Numbered from the stretch's first letter, positions 1 to 11,255 are shown. The stretch: DNA of 64,000 nucleotides from Lineus longissimus (GCF_910592395.1 NC_088324.1:15092953-15156952), one strand, 5' to 3'. Notes: generated by a model from the sequence alone, not told the origin. Numbers and translations are program-made.

Positions 1-480
1 GGCAACAGAGGATTTGGCGTGGTAGCTGAAAATGTTACTTTCTGCTATCACAGAGCTGCAACCATTGTGAAAATGTTCCTCAGTGGTAAGGACCGACGGG
101 TGGTTGTGACTCCGGAATTCTGAGTGGTTGGTTCAAATTGAGGGACGAAAGGGGCAAGGGGTTTCAAGAAGCAACCCTCAATTTTCACAAGACAAAGGTT
201 TTCAGCAAGTCTATTGTAAGTTTCAGTATCGGGGAGGGAGCACACATGTAACTGCTGCTCTTGGTGTCCACGCCTATGACAGAACATTGACATCATCTTC
301 CTTTATCATGGCAGCGGCTGTTGACATGATCATCAAGCAATCTGGCTGGCAGCTGATGGGCCCTCAGGTGGGGATGTGATTGAAAACAAGGCTAAGCTGC
401 TGCTGGGCTCTCGGACCGGGTTGTCATCAAATACAAGGACGAGTTACATCTGGTTTCCAAACAACTCAAGGGAACACGCA
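1..480 (+). pseudogene. Unrecognised broken coding-like fragment
   Basis: The plus strand is open from the window edge to a TGA at about 121-123. A second open stretch follows from about 128 to 379 in another frame. Its middle part (about residues 30-75, with runs such as GGSTHVTAALGVHAYD and IMAAAVDMIIKQSGW) reads like real protein. No splice signals join the two parts cleanly, so this may be a decayed retrocopy or the broken edge of a gene that starts left of the window. I do not recognise the family. Confidence 0.2.
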
Positions 481-1803
481 CACACAACCAATTTTAGTGA
501 TTGAGTTGGAATTTATTTCATATCAGTAAGTTAGTGACCACCTGCTCAACAAGTGGATCAAATGTACATGTGCAGCACATGTACAAAACCGGACATTCAC
601 ATTGATTACTACATGTTCAATAGAGACACATTTTTTGAAATACATGAATCAATGACCGTGGTGGAGGACCCAATACCTCTTTTTGGACTTCAATATCATT
701 TTGCACAACAGCAATGATTGAGATCCAAAAACATATCATTTTACCCTGAGTGTTTGGTAAGTGAGTCAAGTTATACACAACCACAGAACTGTTGCAGACA
801 TACAAATCAAACACCTTGAAGTCATTTTAAAAGGTCCCAAAGAAATCAACTGCTAAGTACTTTGCATCCATTTTCAAAAAACCATAATCATAACCAGTAT
901 CGACATGATTGTACAGGTGTCATTATAAAAGCAAGACAACATCACAGTCTTCCACTAGTTACAGACATGACAGACTTAAAATTTTACGACTGATAATACA
1001 ACGATTCCTATAAGGGGGACTAGTAGACAAGAGCCAGGTTGGTCAGATTGAGTGCAACAGGAATCTCCACTGCCTTCAGCTAACAATATGACGACACTCC
1101 TCACACCTGTACAAGGAATAGTTAAGCACTAAGACAGACCAGATCCTATTTCCTGATTGTCTATGGGACCACCAATTTGACTTCCTAGCTCATGCCAATA
1201 GTCCCATCTTCAATTCAATTATGTTAAACACCGCTTTTGTTTTTGATCATCTTACTCAATGTTTAAAATTTAAGCCACATTAATGATCCATTGCAACTTA
1301 TCCTGAATCTTTCATTTCTATAGTCGTCTATACGTGTAACTGATCCTATGAAGTGAAGAGCATATCTTAATGTAAGTACATATTCAAAGAAAACTTGAAT
1401 TCAAGGATAACAAAGTGAGGTACTAAAAGACATTCACAAAGACAGACAGAGGAAAATAATGTAACAAAGTCACACATGCTGGATTACAGCTGCTTACTGT
1501 TTAACACTATAGAGAAAGACGTACACTCCAAACTTGTTACTTCTCTTGAAACTGCAACGATTTATCAATAAACACATGTTGGAACCAACCTTTTCCTCAG
1601 AAAGGCTAGGAGGTTAATAAATATTTCTGAATTCATCACAGCTAAACTCATCTGGCATGCAGTATTAGTTGACATGACTGGCAAGACAACCTTGCATTTT
1701 AGGGTACTACGAGACAAAACTCATTAACCATTTGAAAGTGCATCAGAAATTGGAATATTGACAAGAATTTTCCTAAGTTCAAAAGGAACCAACAAAAATT
1801 TGA
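481..1803. other. Probable 3' UTR and 3' flank of the PLPP6-like gene
   Basis: AT-rich sequence without a convincing ORF. It lies directly downstream, on the minus strand, of the stop codon of the PLPP6-like gene, so part of it is probably that gene's 3' UTR. No repeat or RNA gene is visible. Confidence 0.4.
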
Positions 1804-2740
1804 TCATCCAAGTAATCCCTGAGCTTTTATTATGTACTCATGGCAAGTCTCTTGCGGTATCCAATAAGCCACAATTATTAAGTACTGTGTTAATCCAACG
1901 ACAAAACCTGCTGCCACATCGGTCACATGATGCCGCCCCAACATCACTCGAGATATGCTCACCATTATCGCCCAAACCCAGATTAAAACATACACAGATA
2001 AATGACTAAATTCTAAAACGTCATACATGAAGTATGCGGTCATGGCCGCCCTCGATGTGTGGCCAGAAGGAAAAGAGTAGTTGTCCACGGATATAGTGAA
2101 GAACATGTCCATTTTGTTGTGAATGGGACGTCGACGACGTACAGCAGCTTTCAGCAGGCCACTGATAATGAGATCAAGAATCAGAGCTGAAATAGAAAGA
2201 AAATTACAATGAAAAATTTCTTTTCTTTTCAATAAACATCAACTCGACAACTGACTTAGAGGATAACAATTTTGTATATGCCAACACAACATGACCTACT
2301 CACTGTGAGTCCGACTGAAAGTAACTTGTGAAAGAAAGATGACATGCTGATGCTACAACAGAAAAGGATGTACAGTAACAGTATCAGGATGAAATCTCAC
2401 CGGTAAGCAAATTGACGAGAATCTCGTGGCAATGAACATCACTGGTCTTGTACATCAGGAATGCGGTCACGGACAGCCATGGTATCCCATGGCAACTGAT
2501 CTCAAGCAACTTCATGACTGGTCTCAGGGCACCATACGAGGAGTCTTTCGTTGCACAAATTGCCAAATCGGAAGTGATTGACACATCAAAGTCAATAAAT
2601 CTCTCAGCAAATCCGCCATGTTTTTCAACTGGTTGATTTTTAGAGTTTGTTTTCTCGTTTTTGGAACAATCACTGGAAACATTCTGATACATTTGCGGCT
2701 CTTTGTGTTCTTCAACTGATTCATTTTCTACCTGTTCCAT
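1804..2740 (-). CDS. PLPP6: PLPP6-like polyisoprenoid/phosphatidate phosphatase (PAP2 family)
   Basis: Two coding exons on the minus strand: 2740-2401 and 2186-1804, joined in phase 1 (donor G|GTGAG, acceptor TTTCAG|CTCTG), giving 240 residues. The PAP2 catalytic motifs are all present: K126-x6-R133-P134, P153-S-G-H156, and S192-R-x5-H199-x3-D203. The run RPVMKLLEISCHGIPWL before the first motif and NKMDMF after it are hallmarks of the PLPP6 (PPAPDC2) branch. Family members are integral endoplasmic reticulum and nuclear membrane enzymes that dephosphorylate presqualene and other polyisoprenyl diphosphates. Hydrophobic segments flank the motifs as expected. The N-terminal 60 residues are polar and not conserved. 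The ATG at 2740 is the first in a long open frame. Divergent neighbour: FAM78 gene. Confidence 0.93.
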
Positions 2741-3207
2741 TTTGGATGAAATTATATCTAGCTCATTTGAGTTATTTGCGTTTTTATCGAGCCAACTTCA
2801 ACAAAACTGATTAACTCCAGAGCGGGGAAGCCCTCCTAGCTATACTCTCCAATTCAGGCGTAATACTTTTCATCTTCAAAATCAAAATTGATTAAATTTT
2901 AATTTCAATTGGTATTTCAAAACTAATTTGCTAAACTATGTCTAATATACCGTCATAATATCTTCATACTAGTTAGAAACTTTTGAAACATCAAGGATAA
3001 ACGTGCTGGGTTTTAGACTAGGAATCCCGCAAATGACGTCACAATCGTGATTTCCAGGAAGTAGGGGTTCCCCCTGGAGAGTGATCTGGGGAAGTTGTGT
3101 TTCACTTCAGATGAGGATTAAACACTGATTATGCTGAATTAAAAGCGAAAATAACGTTGGATTTTGTCAAGACAGAAACGTTTGATGCTTGGACACATCC
3201 AGAGAGC
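2741..3207. promoter_or_regulatory. Shared divergent promoter interval with CRE and ETS-like sites
   Basis: This 467-bp interval separates the start codons of two head-to-head genes. It contains a perfect CRE palindrome TGACGTCA at 3034-3041 and an ETS-like CCAGGAAGT at 3054-3062. No TATA box is evident near either start. CRE plus ETS without TATA is typical of metazoan bidirectional promoters. Transcription start sites cannot be seen from sequence. Confidence 0.5.
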
Positions 3208-6200
3208 ATGGGTTTCGTTCTGAGCACGCAGCAAGGGGCGAAAACACCTTTGTTTGATGGCTGTGTTGTGGTGTATGATGATGAGTTCAAAACAACTGAC
3301 AGAAAGCATAGACTAATTGTGAAGAAAGTGGTGGCAGGGGTTGATGAAAAACCAACGATTCTTGAGGAGCACAAAGAATATCTTCGATACATAACACCTC
3401 ATTTTAGGTAAGACTATATTTCTGAGTTGACAGTCGATTTTCCCCTTTGTTTGTAAACCTTTGAATTTTCAGGAACACCTGCCTTGCCAGCTTTGCATTA
3501 TCAACAACTAAATAACAGATGAGTGACTCACCAAGCCAAGTCATCTTTGCATCGCATCATCCTCTTCTGGTTATTGTGAAGTGATTGCTTCCATGAAATG
3601 ACACCACTTACAGTTCTTTTTTCAGTTTCTCTAATGTTTTAGGTTGTCTAACCTAGTCAGGTATAGAAAGAACAGGGTTGGGAGGAGATTACAGAGGTAG
3701 AGGTCCGGTACCCGTATTCTCAGGTCACGTACCTCTGGTCAAAGCCTGTTGATCATTTGGAATGTGTGGTGAAGTGGCCACACTCCCGAGTTCTCTCGTA
3801 TCTTGGACTGAATCTTAAAAAAGATCAGCTTATACAGTAATGTTACTTGAAAGAAATGTTGTCTTCTTGGTGGATAGGTGATTCATGTGTACTTAATATA
3901 AAAATGTTCAGGAGTTGTCTTTGACTTAGGGGAGTTCAACGAGGGTAAATCTTCCATCAATGACCCACGCTATGCCATTGTATGCCAGGTAGTCTCCTAA
4001 ACAAAGTTCAGTAAATCACAAGTGAAGCGGACCATCACAGTTTAACGACTGATGATAAGATCATAAAACATGAAAAATGGCTTGATAAACTGGTCAAATT
4101 TGTCCTGGTGCATCCTGTCAAACAAAGCAAGGTAGAATGGTTGGGCATACTGGGCAAACATGAAATGCTTTTAACATCCTGTTGAGATAAAGTCTTCTCT
4201 ATTGTGAGTAGTATCTTAGGCATACTTTTTAAAATCAGTATAAACTATGAGATGAGAAATTTGGAAAACTACCATTTGGTGAGGTCAAGTCGTTTTAGAA
4301 TATTCTATGAAAGATGACAGGGTACTAGTCATGTTTCCCTGGACACTTCACCACTTGGTCATTGACCGATGTCTGAACATTTAATCTGAGAGATCATCGC
4401 TCGTTTTGTTTCAATGATTTGATAGTTGTCTCTAAGTCTGTGGTATTATCAGTGGAACAGTAGTTGTTTAGCTTTATGCCATGGCCAGACAAAGATAAGG
4501 ATAGTCTTATCAAATTGGACCATTGACTTGTGTGTCAAATTTAAAACGACACTTTCGACTATGCGTTGTATGAATTCTGTTCTTTACAAAAATACTTTTG
4601 TGTTGTTCGCAGAATCGATTCTGTAAAGAAGCCCCGCCCCCTTAACTTTTGGCGAAGTTAACTCAAAAGTGACCTGATAAACTGTTTCAATATGTCATAT
4701 TTTGAATATGTGATTGACCGTTTTGTGACACAAAATACAGTACAACCTCCCTTAGCGATCACACCTCTCAATTAAGGACAACCTCTATATTGAGGACACT
4801 AGTTTTGGTCCCGAATTGGTTGTTTCCATTCAATTTGACCTCTCTAATCAGGGCACCTCTCTATTAAGGACAGCACTTGTCAGTCCCCAGGGTGTCCTCA
4901 ATAGAGAGGTTCTACTGTACTTCATGCACGGATTGTGTGATCTCATTGAAAGTGATAATAAAATTTCATCTCAATGGGTTTTCATTTGGTAGAATGGATT
5001 TAAATAGACTGACAGATGAATAGAACTCTCCAAGTGTAGAAATATTGCTATTTTTGTACATACGGTACATTCATATTGGGGTAAACATTCTCTTTTACTG
5101 AATATATAAGTCTCTAAGGCACCAGTTCGGTTGACCATTTAAAAAAAGTGCTATTGTACACAATTAAGCTAATGGCATGACTTTTCAAAAATTCTTGTGC
5201 AAATTCAGTCATGGTGCATGGCTGCCACTGTTAAGGGGTTGGCTAGAGGCATCACCATTGCTGTAACTCATGACTGTTCCTCTTGATATCTTCCAGAGCA
5301 GGCGCAGTGATAACAGTTCCACCCCTCAAAGAAGATGAGAAATGGCAGTTTGGTTTTATACAGGGCTGTACCAACATGGAGTTCTACAACTACTATGGCG
5401 AGGAAGGATAGTAAGTAATATAGTTCGAATTTCTCCAATTTTGCAAAAGGTTCTAAAAAAGATTTTTTCACATTATTATAAGTTTTTTGGGGGAGTACTT
5501 TTAGTCTAAAATTATTTTGGTTCTTCCAATCAAAAAATAAATTTTTTCATTTTCTCAAAGCTAGGTTAATTGGGATATCCTTGCAACAATTTGGCAGAAA
5601 TTCGTAAGTTTGGCAGTTTGCAGTAAACTAATTCACTCCCTTCATTTCAGCACTAGCTGGGAGTTCCCTGAGATTGAGATGGGGCACTTCCCGATGATCA
5701 GCGACTCAGACGGGAGCCAGTTTCCCTGGTACGGGTCCTCCAGACGTGAGTTACACTCACTCAATGGACCAACGACCAAATCGCAGGATATCAAGATCTC
5801 TATGCATGACAATTTCTACCCACAAGTCACCTGGGCAGTTCCGAGTCAAAAGTGCACAAGTTACGAGCCGAAACTTTCAAATGTTCGTCGCCATCAGAAC
5901 TTCTACACCTGGCTGGTGGCAAAAAATGTGACACTGGATAAGTATTATGTCTTGAAAACAATGCAATGGAAAGCAAACGTCGAAATCGCGGTGAATCCAT
6001 TTGCAGAGATTGGAAAAAGGTGCTGTTTGATCAAAGATGAATTTAGCCGAAAGTCCAAAGACTGTTTCCTCGATACCAATATAGTAATTCCGAAACATGT
6101 TCTTCATCCGCCAAATGCAAATTCGGCACAAACGTTGATATGGCGGTCAAAAAAGGACGGGTCGGCGAATATAGTTGTGCCACCTCAGTGGACTGTCCTC

Positions 6201-6425
6201 AAGTATCGGGTCTTTTTCAAGAGGTATAGCTGGTTATCTCAGCTCATGTCCAAGTCGATGATCTCAAAGACCCGCAATGGAGACTACGTGCTGACCCATC
6301 CGAGCAATGATGAAGAATTAGTACAAACTCTGGAAGCATTTCTCAATCTACGGCACAATCGTAAAAATCACATCACTCCGAAACATCCCCATCGCTTGGA
6401 GACAGGTATTCGGGCATGCGAATAA
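3208..6425 (+). CDS. FAM78: FAM78 family protein
   Basis: Three coding exons: 3208-3407, 5297-5410 and 5651-6425. Donors TTTTAG|GTAAG and GGATA|GTAAG and acceptors TTCCAG|AGC and TTTCAG|CAC keep the frame (both joins phase 2) and give 362 residues. Family signatures follow in order: LRYITPHFRAGAV across the first junction, VPPLKEDEKW, MEFYNYYGEEGYTSWEFPE across the second, ISDSDG..FPWYG, ISMHDNFYPQVTWAVP, TWLVA.N, and PNANSAQTLIWR near residue 270. I chose the ATG at 3208 because it gives MGFVLS, matching the MG-start of vertebrate FAM78 and a possible N-myristoylation signal. The frame is open upstream of it to 3115, so a further 5' exon is not excluded. Vertebrate FAM78A/B are about 283 residues. 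This protein has about 77 extra C-terminal residues. Molecular function of the family is not established. Confidence 0.88.
4738..4917. mobile_element. pogo/Tigger-like MITE in FAM78 intron 1
   Basis: About 180 bp bounded by TA on both sides. The left end reads CAGTACAACCTC, and the reverse complement of the right end reads CAGTAGAACCTC. The interior repeats phrases of the type CTCTCTATTAAGGACA several times. CAGT-starting inverted ends, TA target sites and no coding capacity fit a non-autonomous pogo-type element. Confidence 0.7.
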
Positions 6426-8453
6426 GTATTTCTCTCGTGCATTGGTTGGCCATTGACTGTATTATACACAAGGTGCTATTACTCTTTTCACTGCTTGCCA
6501 TACATGGTCATGACCTTGACCCTAAATATTGTTGACCTTGACCTTAAATGTTGCCATGACAACACAGGTTTGATATATACGGCTCAGTATTAAACCATTT
6601 TAATATGACTAATGAGTTATGTCGTTTATTGCTGATCGAAGACAAATTTCCGAGTCATATGTTAACTTGAAATTTTTATGGCTAGTGATGTTATGGTCAT
6701 AAAGGGTTGATAATAACCTTGACAATTTGTTGCTCTGTTGTCATGGTGATAACGTGGATGTGTTTAAAATTTGTGGTATGGGAGGTGAATTTGTTTGAAG
6801 TGAGTGATAAATTCTTGGTCTTTTGACAGTCTGAAAACCATGGTTTTAAAAAGCTATAGAAGTGCAAAGATAACACAGAGATACTGATCAGGTGACGTTA
6901 CAAATGATACTATTCATCTGTTGCAGTTCATGAGACCATCGCAATAGAATGGCCGGAGAGCTTGTTTCCTGGTATTTTGAATTCCGCTTTATGATATACA
7001 TGTATGAAAAGGCTGATAAAATGTGTCTACTTTGGAAATGTTAATGAGTTTTCCTGACATGAGTGTGAAATGGAATGATCCACATTTCTGAAATTTTCTA
7101 GAAGTTTTAGCTAATGTGCATGATTGTAATATGCATGATTGGTGCTCATGAGAATGTATGAGGTAATAGGCCAAATGGATACTGCATCTAATCAACTGCT
7201 GATTATAATGATGAATGACAAATACTGGGAAACATGATCGTGTAATATTAGCAGGGTGTTGGAATCTGGGTCTTCCTGGAATGAATCCTGGGATGACATG
7301 GATCATGTGAGTCATGGCTATCACTCAACGCTTGCATCCTCTCACTGCAGGCTTTTGTATCAGTCCTAAAGTACACTCAGAACATGAGGTCTGCTGTCGG
7401 AGGATGCACTCTTGAGCCACTGTGGTCGATGACTTCTGTATTGCCTGATCTGACCCGCGAAAGTCTTCATTGCTCATAAAATTCAAAATAGAATATAAAT
7501 CTGGAGTTTTCACGTCCTTTTGTATTTTCCCCCAATGAAATCATTTGATAAAACTGATATCTGATATCAATCAGGATGTTAAAAAATAGTGCATTTCAGT
7601 TTTGCAAAAGATATTTATTTTGATAGACTTTGAAGTTGGCTCTCTCTCCATTTCGTACAATATTTTCATGTCAAGATCATCCTTGCTTGGACAAATGTGA
7701 CAGCTACATGCATTGTACATGTAAAACATCAATGTTATCTACTAGATGTTCTCAATTTGGCAAGGTGCGATTGAATTTGGGGAAAATGGTGTTATGATAG
7801 ACAAATGAACGGATATGCTTGTGTGATATATTTTGATAACCCGTTTAGGAGGTAAAGGTAGACAATAATCAGTATTGATTTAAGTTGTATCTACAATCAT
7901 CTAGAGATATCTGACATATATATCTTGGCAATTTTAACCAAGGCTACAAGAGTTTTTAACAGTTCAAAATGGTCATATGTCAACACATAGGATGTAACAA
8001 TTTCCTTTCTTACTGCTGGCATTATATTACTTGAGTAGTTAATTCTAGGAAATGACTGGTCATTGCTCTACATCTTTTAGTGTCAAGTTATTATTGTCAG
8101 ATCATTTCCCCTCCAGGGTAATTTGAGACAATGTGTTCCTAAACAAAATATGACTAATCAATTATGATGAAAATGCTGATCAAGATCTTTCCATCAAAAG
8201 GTCATGTCAATAGGCTTTTGATTGATGTGTTTAGCCACCTGAGACAGTGCCTGGAGTCTTTCTCTCTCAACCATGACTGCTGTTCAACTGTTGGTTATTT
8301 GATACAATAAAACCTTTTTTTCAATCACTGGGTGTTGTCTTTGTCCGCAAACCTCCCAAAATTTGGATCTGACCAACATAAAGTCTGCCAGAAGGATTGA
8401 TATACATGTACTCATACTTTGCTTAGTGGAGATACTATAATGTCACAGCCAAA
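6426..8453. other. FAM78 3' UTR/flank
   Basis: About 2 kb without a credible ORF, AT-rich, with short CATG-rich phrases. It probably contains the 3' UTR of the FAM78 gene. The best polyadenylation hexamer is AATAAA at 8306-8311. Confidence 0.35.
8306..8311 (+). terminator. Candidate polyadenylation signal for FAM78
   Basis: AATAAA followed by a T-rich run and TG-rich sequence. This would imply a 3' UTR of about 1.9 kb. Unproven. Confidence 0.25.
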
Positions 8454-8943
8454 CTAAATATTACGGACATAGTCTCTCAATGCCCCATCCGTCACGCCAG
8501 TGACTATCATGAGCAGGTCCTCGGGAGTTTCGTCACATCCATGGTCACTGCTTCTGTCACATCCATTGATTGAGGGAAGACATCTTGCTGTTACATCCAC
8601 TAATTGGGGGAAATCTCTCTCCTCTCCGGCTCCCCAGGTCTCCTCCAGAAACCTGGCTATGCATATGTTGATCGACGACTCCAACTGACTCTCCTACTGC
8701 AGCGGGCTTCTCTGCAATCAAAGTTAAAATCTCGGCGAATTGGCCACTCCTGATCCTAACCACACGACTGGCCGAATCAGCATGAAACCGGCGTGTCCGT
8801 ACTCCGTGCAGCTCTATGTAAACCCAGATCTTGGCCGTGGTTACATAGAGTTTCAAGCAATGCGGACACGCATACCCTGCTTGGTCTCGTTGCTTGGTGC
8901 CGTTGCGAACTACCACGCACATACAGCTAAATTTTCTCAATCA

Positions 8944-8949
8944 TTTATT
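8944..8949 (-). terminator. Polyadenylation signal for terminal exon copy 1
   Basis: The plus strand reads TTTATT, so the minus strand carries AATAAA about 90 bp after the TAA at 9038. The same arrangement is conserved in the paralogous block (10188-10193), which supports a functional 3' end. Confidence 0.45.
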
Positions 8950-9037
8950 TCACGTCAACAACATATTCTACGTCAGGGCTACAGAGAAAGAACGAAATGA
9001 CAATAAACCTTCTCAACTTTCTCCAAATCTCGCTGGA

Positions 9038-9228
9038 TTACCCAGACAAACAAAGGAAGTGATCCAATTTGTTTTCCCGTAGAAACTCGATCATTTCATC
9101 TGCGCTCACGCCTTCATCGCGCATGAACATTAGCACGGCTGTGATTAGTTCGGTTGGTGTTGAGAGTCCCACATCGTCACCTCGGAGGGTGCTGTGAATG
9201 TCATTCCACCACCACTTGCCCTGTTCAC
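9038..9228 (-). CDS. Alternative terminal exon 1 of unrecognised small secreted protein
   Basis: The minus-strand acceptor TTTTTCCAG|GTGAA opens a frame of 191 nt ending at TAA. Read after the phase-1 signal exon at 11249-11132 it adds 63 residues, for a 102-residue precursor. The module starts KWWWNDIHSTLRG, then STPTELITAVLMFMRDEG, then EFLRENKLDH, and ends in CLSG. The second half is predicted helical. It aligns residue by residue with the exon at 10480-10284 (WWWDDLHSTL, STPEEL, FMRDKG, DFLRENK). The acceptor phase is the same in all three copies. Whether it is used as an alternative last exon or belongs to a separate duplicated gene cannot be decided from sequence. No known family recognised. 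Confidence 0.55.
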
Positions 9229-9354
9229 CTGGAAAAACGAGGGTAAAGGCCCATGTGAGTCCATTCAGTCACAAAGATCGGGACAATCTCGAGTGTTGCG
9301 GGTTCCAGGTCGCAAGGGTGCGGAGAGTGTATATCTGCGAGTGTGTAATCCCAC

Positions 9355-9415
9355 CACTACCGCCGCCACCACCACAACCGCAACCACCACCACCACCACC
9401 ATCACCACCAACATC
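9355..9415. repeat. (ACC)n-type trinucleotide repeat
   Basis: Impure CCA/CCG triplets (CCACCACCACAACCGCAACC and similar). Any proline or threonine ORF read here is composition-driven. Confidence 0.85.
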
Positions 9416-9787
9416 TGTCCATTCAGCAAGGAACACTATCGTACGAGGACCTGTATCATAGCCCGGGAATATACTCGCGGTTTTGCTGTCGACACTGTAT
9501 TCAGCCGATTATCTCAATACTAACGCTAGTATCGTTTTGATGAAGATGAAATCCGGCCTGATTCCAAATCTCCAAATTGTCAGTAATCGTGCAAGAGGGC
9601 TAAGGCACATGCTACTGAGGCAAGGATATCGTTTTGTCGCCACTTCTGGCTCGTCGCTCATACATTCTGCTGCGCCACACGAATGAGGTGCGCTAGATAT
9701 ACGCCACCGTGGTATCTCCATGGATTAGTTGAATGAGGGAGCTTTTTTTTGGGGGGGGGGGGTTGCGGCCTGAAGGCCTTGATCAGC

Positions 9788-9980
9788 CTCCAAGATGGGT
9801 TGTTCCACCAACACACCATCGCCTAGAGCTGGCTCTTCAAGATAGGATATGTTCCCCAAATGCACCGTCGCCCAGAGCTGGCACTGATGTTTGTCTTCAA
9901 GACAGGTTGTTCCCCCAAAGCACTGTCGATTAGAGCTAGCACTAATCTGTCTTCAGGATGGGTTGTTCCACGAATACGTG
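9788..9980. repeat. Degenerate tandem repeat, ~50-60 bp unit, ~3.5 copies
   Basis: Units begin at about 9790, 9838, 9898 and 9953 with CAAGATGGGTTGTTCC-like text. They continue with CACCGTCGCCCAGAGCTGGC-like text. Copies differ by substitutions and small indels. Confidence 0.7.
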
Positions 9981-10283
9981 GCTGGTATTCGGGTGACAGG
10001 GTTATGTCGGTGACAGATAAGGGCAAGGTCACTGGCACTGAAGTATGTGATTGATAAATCCAGAAATTAGTCGAAATCAACCTGCATGACGGCATGTTTC
10101 TGCAATCAGCCATAACTTATAGATGGGTAAACATGGAAAATTTGTGTCAAACTAAAAATACGGCATGTACAAATGAATGTTTAATAATTTATTTCACTTC
10201 GACAACATAATCTACGTTTGGGCTACAGTTTACGAACGAAATAAAACAACAATCCTTTTCAGTTTTCTCAGAAGATCGTATGA

Positions 10284-10480
10284 TCACTCGAGAAGGTTTG
10301 GCGGGAAAGGGTGCTCCATCTTGTTTTCCCGCAGAAAATCGACGACATCTTCTGCGCTCAAACCTTTATCGCGCATGAACGTCTCCACGGCCACGACTAG
10401 TTCCTCTGGTGTTGACCTCATTGCCCCAGAAGCGGCAAAAGCACAGAGGGTGCTGTGAAGGTCATCCCACCACCATTTGT
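10284..10480 (-). CDS. Alternative terminal exon 2 of unrecognised small secreted protein
   Basis: The minus-strand acceptor TTTTTTCCAG|ACAAA opens 197 nt ending at TGA. Joined to the signal exon (11249-11132, phase 1) it gives a 104-residue precursor. The added part reads KWWWDDLHSTLCAFAASGAM, then RSTPEELVVAVETFMRDKGL, then SAEDVVDFLRENKM and EHPFPPNLLE. A tryptophan triplet is followed by two amphipathic helices and a proline-rich tail. The signal exon ends in an R-R pair, so pro-peptide processing before this module is possible. AATAAA lies about 90 bp downstream on the minus strand. This is the best preserved of the three copies. Family unrecognised. Confidence 0.6.
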
Positions 10481-10502
10481 CTGGAAAAAACGAGGGGTAG
10501 GC

Positions 10503-10630
10503 CTATGTAAGTCCACTCCGAGACGAAGAACGGGACAATCTCGAATCATCGTCTGGCCTCGCCATGGCGCGCGAGTCGGCAATGGCACGGAGCGTGCTGT
10601 GAAGGTCATCCCACCACCACTGATCATCAC
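10503..10630 (-). CDS. Alternative exon 3 (truncated variant) of unrecognised small secreted protein
   Basis: Acceptor TTCTTTTCAG|GTGAT. The frame gives DDQWWWDDLHSTLRAIADSR, then a short serine/arginine tail and TAG, for an 81-residue precursor with the signal exon. It shares the WWW-D-D-L-H-S-T-L start with the other copies but loses the helical half. No good donor is seen before the stop, so it is either a short alternative end or a decayed exon. It lies just upstream of exon 2 in transcription order. Confidence 0.4.
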
Positions 10631-11131
10631 CTGAAAAGAAACGAGGGGGCGGTGTAGGCCTATGTCTGTCTTAGCCACAAGGGACACTATTTCAGGGATG
10701 AGGACCCGAATCACCGCTGCTCTGCCCATCCATCCAGCAACAGAATACCACCTGTCTCGGTACGGTATGACATGGGTTCCCGAATTCACCACGGTCAATG
10801 TGATATCAACAATCAGCGATAGAATACGTAACGAGGAGGCAAAGCCTTGAAATGTTTGAATTGACGGCGAAAGGTTAGCGTGAATAATCATAGTGGAAGA
10901 GAGGCAGGGAGGAAGGGCGGGATCTCTGACAGTACATGTGCATGTTCGTCAGATAATGGCACCACCCAGGGTACGTTTTATAAGTCAAAAGTTAACAAAA
11001 TTACTTAAATACAAATTGATGACTTTTCAAGTATGAAACGTGCCCACTGCATGCCAGTATAAACTCTGTAGGAGAAGCCAAACCAAAAAGCCAAACCCCA
11101 ATTCCCAACTCCACAGGCGAAAATTCCTTAC

Positions 11132-11249
11132 CTCTCCTGATTCTGTTGCGGTATTTACTGAATACGTAATTTGGCCTTGCCTCGGACACAGACAGCAGTG
11201 GCAGCAGCAGAGTGACACAGGACAAGACGAGGATGGTCAACTTCAACAT
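11132..11249 (-). CDS. Signal-peptide exon of unrecognised small secreted protein
   Basis: The acceptor TTCTTTGCAG at 11258-11256 is followed by ATCATC and ATG at 11249, so an upstream non-coding exon is implied. The exon encodes MLKLTILVLSCVTLLLPLLS, then VSEA, a classical signal peptide with likely cleavage after SEA. RPNYVFSKYRNRIRR follows, and the exon ends in G|GTAAGG in phase 1. All three WWW exons at 10630-9038 have phase-1 acceptors, so each can complete the precursor. The basic stretch with a terminal R-R pair suggests a processed propeptide. Neuropeptide, antimicrobial or other secreted roles are all possible; none is shown. Confidence 0.65.
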
Positions 11250-11255
11250 GATGAT

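Larger units (their letters stand above)
8940..9400. repeat. Block A of a local segmental duplication (partner 10180-10650)
   Basis: Plus-strand order is the same in both blocks: polyA signal region TCATTTATTTCACGTC, terminal coding exon, acceptor, the phrase CGGGACAATCTCGA, then a WWW-type exon. In block A the outer exon has decayed to a similar but disrupted sequence at about 9300-9365. The exon duplications of the secreted-protein gene arose through this duplication. Confidence 0.7.
10180..10650. repeat. Block B of the local segmental duplication
   Basis: Partner of 8940-9400, offset by about 1.25 kb in direct orientation. It contains the two better-preserved WWW exons and the AATAAA-bearing 3' end (TTTATT at 10188-10193). 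Confidence 0.7.

Noticed and set aside
8454-8684. Fourth terminal exon of the WWW secreted gene
   Set aside because: The minus frame contains ETPEDLLMIV, similar to STPEELVVAV. The tryptophan start, the phase-1 acceptor and the FLRENK end are missing, so the match is too short.
9733-10113. Overlapping ORFs on both strands
   Set aside because: They arise from the degenerate 50-60-bp tandem repeat and have no protein-like content.
10418-10891. 157-codon minus-strand ORF
   Set aside because: It runs through the splice acceptors and WWW exons in a different frame. The conserved, duplicated frame is the one annotated.
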